Shown piece after piece: positions 48,101 through 60,100 of a stretch of 64,000 nucleotides of DNA (position 1 is the first letter of the stretch; each line of letters starts with the position of its first letter). This stretch comes from Sipunculus nudus (taxonomy: Eukaryota > Annelida > Sipuncula > Golfingiida > Sipunculidae): contig CM049322.1 in the NCBI GenBank assembly GCA_026874595.1, forward strand, positions 53,283,386 through 53,347,385, read 5' to 3'. The notes under the pieces are model-generated. The model was not told where the DNA came from. It saw nothing but the letters and a program-made list of their open reading frames with translations, and ran no database searches. A program made the position numbers and the translations under genes.

Positions 48101-51100
48101 GATTTTAGAATGAAGTCTTTTGACTAGGTATCTCTTAGTCCATGAAAATTACTGCCATGATGATTTTTAGGCAAATATGCATCTATATGGATTGGATGAT
48201 ATTCAAGTTATATTAATGAACTGAGTTAGAATAAATGATAGGTCGATTCCTGAATTTGACATCTTATTCTTGTTTTATAAAATCTTACATTTAGTATTTC
48301 ATTACTTGGTAATTGTATTTTGCAAAAGATGTGTTTTTAACCTGTCCCTATGGTATTGTATTCATGAAGGCTGGAGAACTGGTGGTGGCTTTTTATTCAA
48401 GATGATTTCAAATATGCAATATTTACAAAAAATCATGAAAATATCATCCTGAAAATATAAAAAAAATCTGCTTCGGGGACTCAATCTTTGTGGAAAACAA
48501 TTCTCAAAGAAAGCTCTCTCTGGTTGGTTACGGTAACTGAAATGTTGGATGTTCACCAATGTAGACACTTAGATTTTTTTCTCACTGTATCAACTGTGTC
48601 TTGATAAACAATAAAATCCTTGTGAAATTCTAAAAACTTGAAAATCTTGAAATTTTAACACCAAAAATTTGAAGTCAATCAATGTTTTAATACAGGGGGA
48701 GAATTAAAAAATTTATAATCTTTACAAACTGTCACTGCAGACTTTTTAGCTCAGCTGACTGAAAGTCATCTGAGCTACAGCGATCACTCTTTGTCCTGCG
48801 TCCATCTGGCCATCCGTTAACAGGGCACAAATCGTAACCGCTAGACCTGGAACCTTCTAACTTGACATCAAGGGAGATCCATGAAAAAATCTCCTTGTAC
48901 CCTGAAATTAATTCCCTGTTACCTATATTTCCTGAGCTGTGGGGATCATAAGTACCCCTCAGATTAATTAAAAATTTGACACAAAAGCTTGAGTATATGA
49001 ATAACTACTGCATTGATCACCATGATTCTTTGCATGATTACTGTTCATTGAGTGTTCCATCAGTTCTTCAAACTTGTGGTGCCACCTGTGTTTTTCTAAT
49101 TTTTTCTTTCTCTATTTTTGATACCTTCAAAGAAGCTGTCATCTGTTAACAGGGCACAAATTGTAACCTATGGACCTGGAATCTTCTAACTCAACATCCA
49201 GGGAGGTTCATGGAAATTCTCTATAGAATCATAAAAAAAGGTCTATGTTACCAAGATCCTCTGAACTATGGTGTTACTAATTATCCCTCAGAATAATTAA
49301 AAATTTAAAACAAAAACTTGAGTATCTGAATAACTACTGCATTGATCACCATGAATCTTTGCATGAATATTGGTCATGGAGTGTTCGATCAGTTCCTGCA
49401 AAATTTTTACCAATTTTTTTTCTCTATTTTGATATTTTCAAAGAAGCTGTCATCTGTTAACAGGGCAAAAATTGTAACTGCTGGACCTGGAATCTTCTAA
49501 CTTGACATCAAGGGAGGTCAGTTAAAAGTCTCTGTAGAAACTTGAAATTAGGTCTCTGTTGCCCATATCCTTTGAGCTTTTTGGCTTATTAGTACCCCTC
49601 AGAATAATTAAAAATTTGATACAAAAGCTCAAGTTTCTGAATAACTACTGCATTGATCACCATGATTCTTTGGATACATATTGGTCATGCAGTGTTTCAT
49701 TAGTTCCTGCAGACTGGTGGCACTATTCTCCAGTATTTTTAGCGAACCTGTGAGCTACTGCGATGGTGTGGCGTCGTCCGGTGTCCGTCGTCCGTAGTCC
49801 GTCATCTGTACGTTAACCCATACTTTCTTGAAAAAGGCAAGAGTAAGCATCACGAAATTTTATGCAAAAAATTATTCATCTAAAAAACTATATCGGATTT
49901 TGCTTATTTTTTGGCTAACTGCATTTTCTTAGATTTTATAGATAAAAAGCTAAAAAAGCTTTAAAAATCTTCTTCTCAGAAACTGTTCAGCCAAATTGTT
50001 CAATATTTCATGGAAATAATCTTTCATACCATCTCCCTCAATTTGGTTCCAATGGTTCAAGTTCGGTAAATTTTGGCCAAGTTACAGGAAGTTGAACTTC
50101 GTCATCTGTCCAAAAAAGCATACTAAAATGACAGTCTCAGAAACCGCCGGAGCTGTCATCACCAAATTTTTTGCCAGTTTTGGTCACATGAGTCATATAT
50201 GAAATTCAGGTATTGATGGCGCCACCTGCATTGACCTTTTTTTGTATGGGGGTCATTGGTCATCTGTACATTAATCCATAAATTCTCAGGAATAGCAGGA
50301 GCTACCATTCCCAGATTTTATTCAATAATTTTTCACATATCAAATGTTGTGGGATTCAGCTTACTTTTTTTGCTATCTGCATTTACTTAGATTTTATAGG
50401 GAAAAAGCTGAAAAACTTTTAAAAGTCTTCTTCTTGTAAACGGTCCAGCCAGATTGTTCAATATTTTACATAAATGATCCCAGAGGCAAGCACTCTCAAG
50501 TTTGTTCAGATGGTTTGCATTTGATGAATTTTAGTGGAGTTACACAAATTTGAACAGTCATTTGGCCAAGTAAGCATACTGACATAGTACTCTCAAAAAT
50601 GACAGAAGCTAGCATTACCAGGTATTGTGCAAATGTTGGTCACATGACTCATATTTGAAGTTGCAGATTTTGTGGTGCCACCTACATTGACCCGTTTTTT
50701 ATGGGCAAAAAAACTCATAATTTTAGCCTCATTCAGCTTAATGTTGAAACTGTCAAGTTGAATTGTTCAATTTTTCAAAAGAATTATCCTAGGACATGGT
50801 TCTTTCAATCATATAAGAATAGATTGAGTTTGTTGATTTTTGGTTGAGTCGTGAAAAGCTTTAGTTGGTCTTTTGGTCATAATTATGTCCATTTCAAACA
50901 GAGGACTGCAAGTGTTCTTCTACAAAATTGTTGTATCAATTATAACTTCTGTAACATTGCACAAAAATTATTCTTAGGTGGCCTTTGTTCAGGTTTACTT
51001 GAATGATTCTTGGCAGAATTATTGGACCTTTAAAAATGAAAGGACTGCATCTTTTATTATTCTAGATATTTTTGGTAAAAAGTTTAAGAATATGTCAGCT

Positions 51101-54100
51101 TGAAAAAAAAGCATTTTAGCCAAAGTCTTTCAGTATGTGTAAACAGATTTACCAACAGGCCAAGATTGTGTCTGTATCATTAAATAGGCCAGATATAGGT
51201 CAAGAGTTAAATCAGTGCAGCCAAGCACAAGGCATGTGATCACCTCATGGGTGTCATGAAAACAGCTCATGGGCAGCATGTGATCACCTCATGGGTGTCA
51301 TGCCCCTCAGGGCAGCATGTGGAGCCAATCTGTGAGCTTATGCAATAATGTGGCTACTATTTCAGATTTGGCAACAGGCCAAAGGTCAGTCTGGATCTAT
51401 TTATAGCTTTGGCAGATTGCCAACTGTATCAGATTAGGCAACAGGTCAAGATTTCACTCATTGCAGCCAGGTATATGTCAGGAGTTCACTCAGTGCAGTA
51501 TCTGCATTTTGTTTATAGCTTTGACAGACTGCCAACTGTGTCAGATTATGCAACAGGTCAAGAGTTCACTCAGTGCAGCCAGGTACAGGTCAAAAGTTCA
51601 CTCAGTCTAGCCCGGTGCAGGTCAAGAGTTCACTCAGTGCAGTAGCCTGAGCCAGCAATTTGTCACAGTTCACTCGGGGGAACTGCCTTTCTCACCTATG
51701 CCTGGTCAGCTCCATGCATCACACTCAAGGTAGGTTTGATGTATTGGCCTGATATTTTGACCTGTCTATGTGTCTTTGATGGCTCGCTCATTCACAAGAC
51801 AGGTGTCGCCACCTACAATGACGTTTGCACAGTGTATGCGCCTGCTTATTTCTGTAGAGGAATTTGATATATCAGCCTGAAATTGGCATATTTATACATA
51901 TCAAATGGCTTTGTCGTATACAAGACTGGTGGTGCCACCTACAATAATTTTTGCATAGTGTGTTTCCCTGCTTATTTCTCAGGAGAGGTTTGATATATCA
52001 GTCTGAAATCGGGCATATGTTTATATCTCTGATAGCTTCATTGTAAACAAGAATGGTGGTGCCAGCTTCAGTCATTTTGTGTTTTGTGCACCCATGCTAG
52101 AATTTGAGCAGTGATGTTTGTGTAACTGCATGTTTCTTATTCAAAATGTTTAGTACTTGCATTGGTCATATACGTGAAAAGTAATTGTCCAGCATCAAAG
52201 CATTATACCAGGTGTATATCCCAATGCACAGGTTTGCATTAGGCCTGTAGGCCTTGTTACAAATTTTTATGCATTTTTCTTCTATTTATCAGACCTTCAA
52301 ATGAAGTGGTCATCTTTTGAAAAGCCCACTGAAACCCGTTTCTGAGGACTCACAAAATTCATGATTTTTTGGCACTCTGGCAGTCATTTTGTTCAATGTT
52401 CATCATTACATGAATTCAGCTGAGCGTCATGGCCCATGGGCCACTAGTTTCAATTTGTATCAGTTGGGATACAGTGCAATAAAGACATGGGGTTTCAGTA
52501 AAGCAGTTTAAACAACTAAAGCTTCTGTAGTTTTCATTATCATTCATGCTTGGGTAAAAATATTGTAAAAAAGATATTCAGGTATATATATAGTAAATTA
52601 ATCCCATGTACGTATGGTCAAAATGAAATCTGCTTAGCTTCTGTTATATGGATATCATTCTTTTAGATTCATATTTCAGACACAGATATTAATAAAGGTT
52701 TATCAAACCTTCACTGAATTTTTCCAATGCCAACCCTTATATGCATGTTTTCAGGTGAATTATTTATATGTTTCATCTCAAGTGTTACCTTGTGAATGTT
52801 TCAGGTATGTCATAATTAAAGGTAAACATAAATGTGTGCGTTTTCCGCAGGTTTATCAATGCAAGAAGGAGGATATTACAACCAATGTTGGATGCAAGTA
52901 ATCCAGACCAGGCCAAAGCAAAGAAAAATAAACCACAGACCCGTCCAGCTCAGCGGTTCTGGCCTGACTCCATAGCCAACCTCCAGCCTCAGCCAAAACC
53001 CAGCGCAAGTGAAGGTGGGTGGTGTCAATCAACTATTAATACCTCTGACTGCCATGGCTTCTGTTTTGTAGGGGTAGAGCACAGGACAAAGCCAGGAGGT
53101 CATGAGTTCAAATCTCATGTTTTATTCCGGTCAGCCCCCTCCCACGTTGAGTGCTCTGCAAGGTTAAGGGGAGGCTTTGCCCCTCGGCCATGTATTGCGC
53201 AAAAACAACTGCATTGGGGGGGGGGGAACAGTTCAACATGCCAGCAGATGTATATTCTTAGATGAAGATTAAAATAAAACAGCAGAAAAATTCCAGCCAA
53301 TTATCTCCACGAAAAAATCTTTAAATAATATGCAAACTGTTTGAGCTGAGATTCAGACCAGACTGTAGCCATTCTCCAGTCAAAAGTGTGCAGTTTTAGT
53401 TTGTTTTCCTGTTATATTATAGTGCACAATATCATAAGTTTTTTGTAGAATAATGGTTGCACACACTGTCATCTGTTCAGTGATTTGTGAGTTATGATCA
53501 CTATACCACCGTTATTATGCACATTTTGTGTGATATGTTGTGGTTATAGTACACTATATCATCTTATCTGTGTTTTTTGTCATCATTATTATACACATTG
53601 TCATTATTGTGTTCTGTGTCATCATTTTTGTGCACTCTTTAATCATCCTCTTGTAGCAAAGTTGCTAGAGGGTATATAGTAAAACCTCTATTGTTGCGTC
53701 CATCTGTCTGGACATCTGCCTGTCCGTCGGTCTGTTCAGAATTGACTTGTGTACCAATTTTAAGCCAGGCTGTTTGACCAAAACCTTTCATCTGTCACAT
53801 ATGGCTCACCCTTCCACGGATGAAGAACCCTGTTGATTTCGAGGTCATTGAGTGAAAGGTCAAGGCCACGGGACCAACTTCTTGAAATAGCTTTTGGATT
53901 AGTCTTAAGCCAAACCGTGTGACCAAACCCTTTCATCATTCAAGTAAGGCTCACACACCCACAGATGAAGAACCCTATCAAGTTTAAAGTGACATAATCA
54001 GGAGCAATATTATTCCTGTTCTTTCACACTTTCAGTTCAGTTTTGCTTTATATAAAAGTTTCGAAGCAAAACCATTCCAGCACACAGTCTAATAGACTCG

Positions 54101-57100
54101 CATACAATGGATTAACACCATGTTATAACCCTGCATGTTGGTAAACTCAGTCTGTTTACCATAACAAGGCCGCATGACCAAAGGTCAGATTAAAAGGGGC
54201 AACATGTGGTGTTTCAGCCAGCGGAATCATGTGTTACATTTTTGAGCCAATTCAGTCAGAGCATCTCCTTATTGGCACCTGTTGTGGCTCTGCACAGCAC
54301 GCAGCCTGACCCACTGTGTTTATTTTTACACCTGCAATCGCGCCCGGTTCAGTGTTTTTAACACTGCTGTACAGGAGAAAGCAAACGGTTTCAAAGCATT
54401 ATTTTGGCAGGTACACATTCATTTTAAAGGGAAGAAGCTATTTTTTCTTGTTAGCTCAGCTTGCAGGGTCAAAAGTCAAGGTCACAGAGCTGCCCTCCTC
54501 ATTTTCACACTGTGTAATACATCCAGTATAACTATGCCCCCTTGTGAGGGGATGCTCCGCTTGGCAGTGCCCTTGTTGTTATACTATACTGTGTCATCAT
54601 TAATATTATTATGCATTGTGTCATCATTGTTGTGCATTATTTCATAAGTTATTGTGATATATGATCATTATTGTGCATTTTTGTAATTTTTTTTGTGTGT
54701 GATCCCTCTATTTCAGAGTCAGCTCAGGGGTCTGACCTTCCCACAGCCAGCACCTCCAGTACCAGTGATACCATTGTAAAGTCGCCCACCACCATAGCCA
54801 TACCAACCCAGACCGGACTCTCACAGCAGATTGTGCTGCCACCTGGAACCAGTGAGTGTGACTACTTTTAAAAGACTAGCTAGGCCTTGATTTTAATGGT
54901 TTCCTTAAATAGACATAATCAGGAGCAATATAATACTTATTCTGTCACACTATCAGTTCATGTTTGCTTTATACAAAAGTTTCCAGGCAAATCCATCTTA
55001 ACATATGGTCTCAGTACCTCCCATTGTTTGAGCTGTGAAACACCTTGTTATGGTGTTGCATGTTTGTAAACACAGTCCACATGTGTCTGTTTACAGGCCA
55101 TATGGCTTGAGGTCCAATTTGGTGCATGCATAGCAGAAAACATGCAATGTTTCAACCAGTGGGAGCATGTAATACATTTTTGGGGCAAAGCCAGTCAGGG
55201 CATCTTCTGATTGACATATGTTCTGTCCATCCAGCATCTGTTTACTTTTACCCTAAGAGCATTATATTTGAAAAATTAAACACAAGTGCTTTGTTTCTCC
55301 AGAGCAGATGCATATAAAGAAAATCTTGAAAAAGTTTGAAGATGGGTGACCTTGACCTAATTTTTAAGGTCACAGAGCTATTTAAAAAAAAAAAAAAAAC
55401 TTATTTGTGAACTTATTTCTGATGAACCACCAGCAGGATGGTGACCGATGGTGTAATGTTAACAGAATAAGTGAATACAGAGGAAGTAAAATGGTGACTG
55501 ATAACAGGGATTATTGTATCCCCAGACAAAGTCGGGATACTATGGTTTCACGACGGTCCCGCCGCCTCCGCCACCGCCGCCGCAGAAAAACCTTGTGAGA
55601 GGGATAACTCAAAAAATATTTCACTGATCTTTATCAAACTTTACATTTGTATAGATATAGGTAAGGGGACGAAGCCTATTTAAAATGGGGTCATGACCTA
55701 TGCTAGGAGAGTGACCTTGACCTTGAATAGGTCCATTTTTGCTGAAAATAACACAAATTCTTAAATATCTCAAGTAAGCTTGCAAGGACTGGTCCAAAAA
55801 TCAAGGTGACCGAAGATCTTGGATAGCCTTGCGATATACTGGAAACTGGTGGCGCCACCTATTATCCTTTTCTTGTTTCTACGCCTTTTAATACCCCCAT
55901 AATTGCCACTTGACAGTACTGTAAGCATTATAAGTCAAAAACTAATGGACAGATTTCTTTCATATTATGCACATGTAGAGAGATGGGTTATGGGATGAGG
56001 TCTATTTACATTTGGGTCATGACCTTTACCATGAGAGTGGCCTTGACCTTTAATGTGTCCATATTTGGTGAAAATCACACACCTCTTATGATATCTCCAG
56101 TGTTGATAGCCATATGGATTTCAAACATGACTTATGTATGGCCCACCACTAAAGTAAGAACCCTAGGGTCATGAGGTCAAAGGTCAAGGTCACTGTACTC
56201 TCATCTTAAAAGATACTGTGGATGCATTTTAAGCCAAACTTTCATCCCAGCTCTTCCATCTTGAATATATAGCTTACTTGCCAATAGTGGATGATCCATA
56301 TCAATTTTGGGGTCACAAGGTCAAAGGTCAAGGGCACAGGATCTATCTGTCAAAAAATTAGTTTCTGGATGATAATTCCTGCTTTTGTTGATGTATTGAT
56401 TTCAAATTTGACTTATATATGTCCCATTGAAAAAACAAGACTCCAATTGATTTTGGGGTCATGAGGTCAAAGGTCAAGGTCACAGGACCAACATCTTTAA
56501 AAAGATTGTGGATACATTTTCAGCCAAACATTTCATCTCAGATCTTTCATCTTGCTTATATAGTTCATCTGCCAATAGAGGATGACCCCTATCAATTTTG
56601 AGGTCACAAGGTCAAAGGTGAAGGTCACAGGAGCCATCTATCCAAAAATTAGTTTCTGGATGATAATTCCTGCTTTTATCAATGTATGGATTTCAAACTT
56701 GACTTATATATGACCCATTAGAAAAGCAAGACCCGAATTTATTTTGGGGTCATGAGGTCAAAGGTCAAGGTCACAGGACACATCATTAAAAAGATTGTGG
56801 ATGCATTTTCAGCCAAACAATTCATCTCAGATCTTTCATCTTGCACATATAGTTCACCTGCCAAGAGTGGAAGACCCCTATCAATTTTGAGGTCACAAGG
56901 TCAAAGGTGAAGGTCACAGGAGCCATCTGTCCAAAAATTAGTTTCTGGATGATGATTCCTGCTCTTCTTGATGTATCGATTTCAAACTTGACTAGTATAT
57001 GTCTCATTGGAAAAGCAAGACCCGAATTGATTTTGGGGTCATGAGGTCAAAGGTCAAGGTCACAGATGTGGATGCATTTTCAGCCAAACATTTCATCTCA

Positions 57101-60100
57101 GATCTTTCATCCTGCACATATAGTTCACCTGCCAAGAGAGGAAGAACCCTATCAATTCTGAGGTCACAAGGTCAAAGGTGAAGGTCACAGGAGCCATCTG
57201 TCCAAAAATTAGTTTCTGGATGATAATTCCTGCTTTTATTGATGTATAGATTTCAAACCTGACTTGTATACTGTGGTTGGCTTCATATTCGCGAGGCTGA
57301 AATTTCGCGATTTTTCCATTTTTAATGTTTTGCGAGGGTTTCATTTTCGTGATCTCACAAGAACATGTATCAAATCTTTGGCAAAGCCATATACCTGTGT
57401 GTATTATAAAATGAGAATAAGCCATGAGTTTGTGACATTTTCTTATATAATGATGGGCCCGAACACACAGCATAGGTGGTTTAGTTCAAATTTAAGGCTT
57501 GCTTACCTGCAAGGATGTAATTTATTAAAAAAAATTCTCTCTGTTCTTAACTATTACCATACAAGTATTGATTACACTAAATAAGAAGGACATTCTCAAT
57601 TGGCCGATTATTCCCGAGGGTTGCATTTTCGCGATTATTTCCCATTCGCGAATATCGCAAAATTAAAACCCTCGCGAACAAAAAGGCAACCACAGTATGT
57701 CCCATTGGAAAAGCAAGAACCGAATTGATTTTTGGGTCATGAGGTCAAAGGTCAAGGTTACAGGACCAACATCTTCAAAAAGATTGTGGTTTGACAGAAG
57801 AAACAATAATTGCTTGCCAAGTGTCAGTATATGCTGCTAAAAATTGGGGCCTATTCTTAAAAGGGGGGGGGGGGGGCCCTACTATGTCTTGGGATACTCT
57901 GGCACCTGCAGTGCCAAGAAATGTCTAGTTGGTCATGTGTGAAAACAGCATTAGCATCTTGGCCTGGTAAAATTGTACACAAATATGCAGGTTGAACAAG
58001 TACTGCTCTGTGTATGTGGTTGAAAAAAAATAAACTAGTGGCAGACATTCAGTTTATAAATAAGTGTATCACATACACATTTCAACATATATATTTTTAC
58101 CCTGCGCAAAGCAAGGGTTATTGTATTCACTTAATTTGTGTGTGTATGTGTCTGCAAGATATGTGCATAAAGGTATCACAGTTGTTATTGAAATTTATCA
58201 TTTAGGTTCAATTTGTAAAAATGTCCAAGAAGTTCATTTTTTGTGTATATCAATGTGTCAGTAATCCCAGAATGAGTGTTTTATGGGTTTATAATATATA
58301 TATCACATTTGTTTACATGGTGATGTAGCATGAGATGTTATGGCCATTTTTGGAGTGTGAGTTGAGATGATGTTTTTCATTTATTTCAATTAAAAAGTTA
58401 TTAGGAATAACAAATGTTTAATAAACATTCCAGGACTATCTTTGGTGCAGGGTTTGCATCCCCCATATTGGACGCTTTTTTAGCTCAGCTGACTGTAAGT
58501 CATCTGAGGTATAGGCATAGCCCCCTGTCAGCCGTCCGGTCGTCAGTTAGCAGGGCACAAATCATAACCGCTGACCCTAGAATCCTGTAACTAAAATCTA
58601 CGGAGGTCCATGAAAAGTCTCCTTCGAAACCTGAAATAAGGTCACTGCGACCTATATCCTCCAAGCTATAGGGCTTGTAAGTACTTCCAGAATAATCAAA
58701 AATATGTTACAAAACCTACAATATCTTTATAATTAATGCATGGATTGTCATGAATGTTGCCTTAAATATTGACAATGACTAGTTTTGTCAGTTCCCGTAA
58801 ACTGGTGGAGCCACCTGTATATTTTCTTATTTTTACCAATATTTTTCTTTTTTTTTTTACTATAAAATGAAAAAAAATACATTTGTGTCTCAGCTGTGAT
58901 CCAACTTCTCCCAAAACCTGGTGTGTATTGATCACAAACAGATGCCCTACAGTAATCACCCTGTCTGTCTGTCCATCTGTCCGTTCACACAAATTTGTTT
59001 CCGGATGATAACTTTTTAGCTAAGCTGACAGTAAGTCATCTGAGGTATAGGCATGGCGCCCTGTCAGCCGTCTGGTCGTCTGTTAGCAGGGCACAAATCA
59101 TAACTGCTGACCCTAGAATCCTGTAACTAAAATCTATGGAGGTCCATGAAAAGTCTCCTGTGAGACCTGAAATAAGGTCACTGCCACCTATATCCTCCGA
59201 GCTATAGGGCTTGAAAGTACTTCCAGAATAATCAATAACTTGTTATAAAAACCTACAATATCTTTATAATTAATGCATGGATTGTCATGAATGTTGCATT
59301 GAATATTGACAATGACTAGTTTGGTCAGTTCCCGTAAAGTGGTGGCGCCACCTGTATATTTTCTTATTTTTTCGAATTTTTTTCTTTTTTTTTACTATAA
59401 AATGACAAAAATCATGTCAGTGTCTCAGCTTTGATCCAACTTGTCCCAAAACCTGGTGTGTATTGATCACAAACGGATGCCCTACAGTAATCACCCTGTC
59501 TGTCTGTCCATCTGTCCGTCCACACAAATTTGTTTCCGGATGATAACTCCAGGTAGGATTGACATATGGATTTCAAACCAGACTTCAATATGGTCCACCA
59601 CTGGAGAAAGTGCCTGAATGATTTTTTAGTCATGAGGTCAAAGGTCAGGGTCACAAGACTCACTTATTTAAAATGATTATGGCTGCATTTTTAGCCAAGC
59701 TTTTCACCCCAAACTTTCCATCTTGCACATTTAGCTGACTTGCCAGTATGGGGAGAGCAAAAATGTATTTTGGGTTACAAGGTCAAAGGTGAAGGTCACA
59801 GGGGCCATCTGTATACAAATTAGTTTCCAGATGATAACTCCAGTTTAGTTTGACATATTGGTTTCAAATTTAACTCATATATAGCTCACCTCTAAAGTAA
59901 GAAACCTGTCGATTATGGGGTCCAAAGGTCAAGGTCACAGGACCCATTTCTTTAAAAGGAATGTGTTTGCATTTCAAGCCAAACTTTTCATCACAAACCT
60001 ATCTTCAAGATATTGCTCACCTACCAATAGGGGAAGGCTCTTCGATTTTGGGGTCATTGTATCAAAGGTCAAGGTCACAGGGCCTATCCATTCACAAATT

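Larger units (their letters stand above)
55511..57928 (+). mobile_element. Helitron-like element, second copy of the 7802-10735 family
   Basis: 5' end TTATTGTATCCCCAGAC with a stem-loop, a CCG-rich stretch (55558-55585), one GGTGGCGCCACCTATT unit (55850-55865), then an array of 145-bp units, and a 3' end with the hairpin GGCACCTGCAGTGCC, AAGAAATGT, and CTAG at 57925-57928 followed by T. The ends match the minus-strand copy at 7802-10735, but the interior array is different. A 425-bp MITE interrupts it (57271-57695). Confidence 0.7.

Noticed and set aside
53060-53135. tRNA gene
   Set aside because: A- and B-box-like sequences are present, but no acceptor stem or full cloverleaf can be formed; a tRNA-derived SINE fits better.
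54282-54647. 121-codon ORF before PKNOX exon 9
   Set aside because: Hydrophobic, low-complexity reading of intron and repeat sequence with no splice connection.
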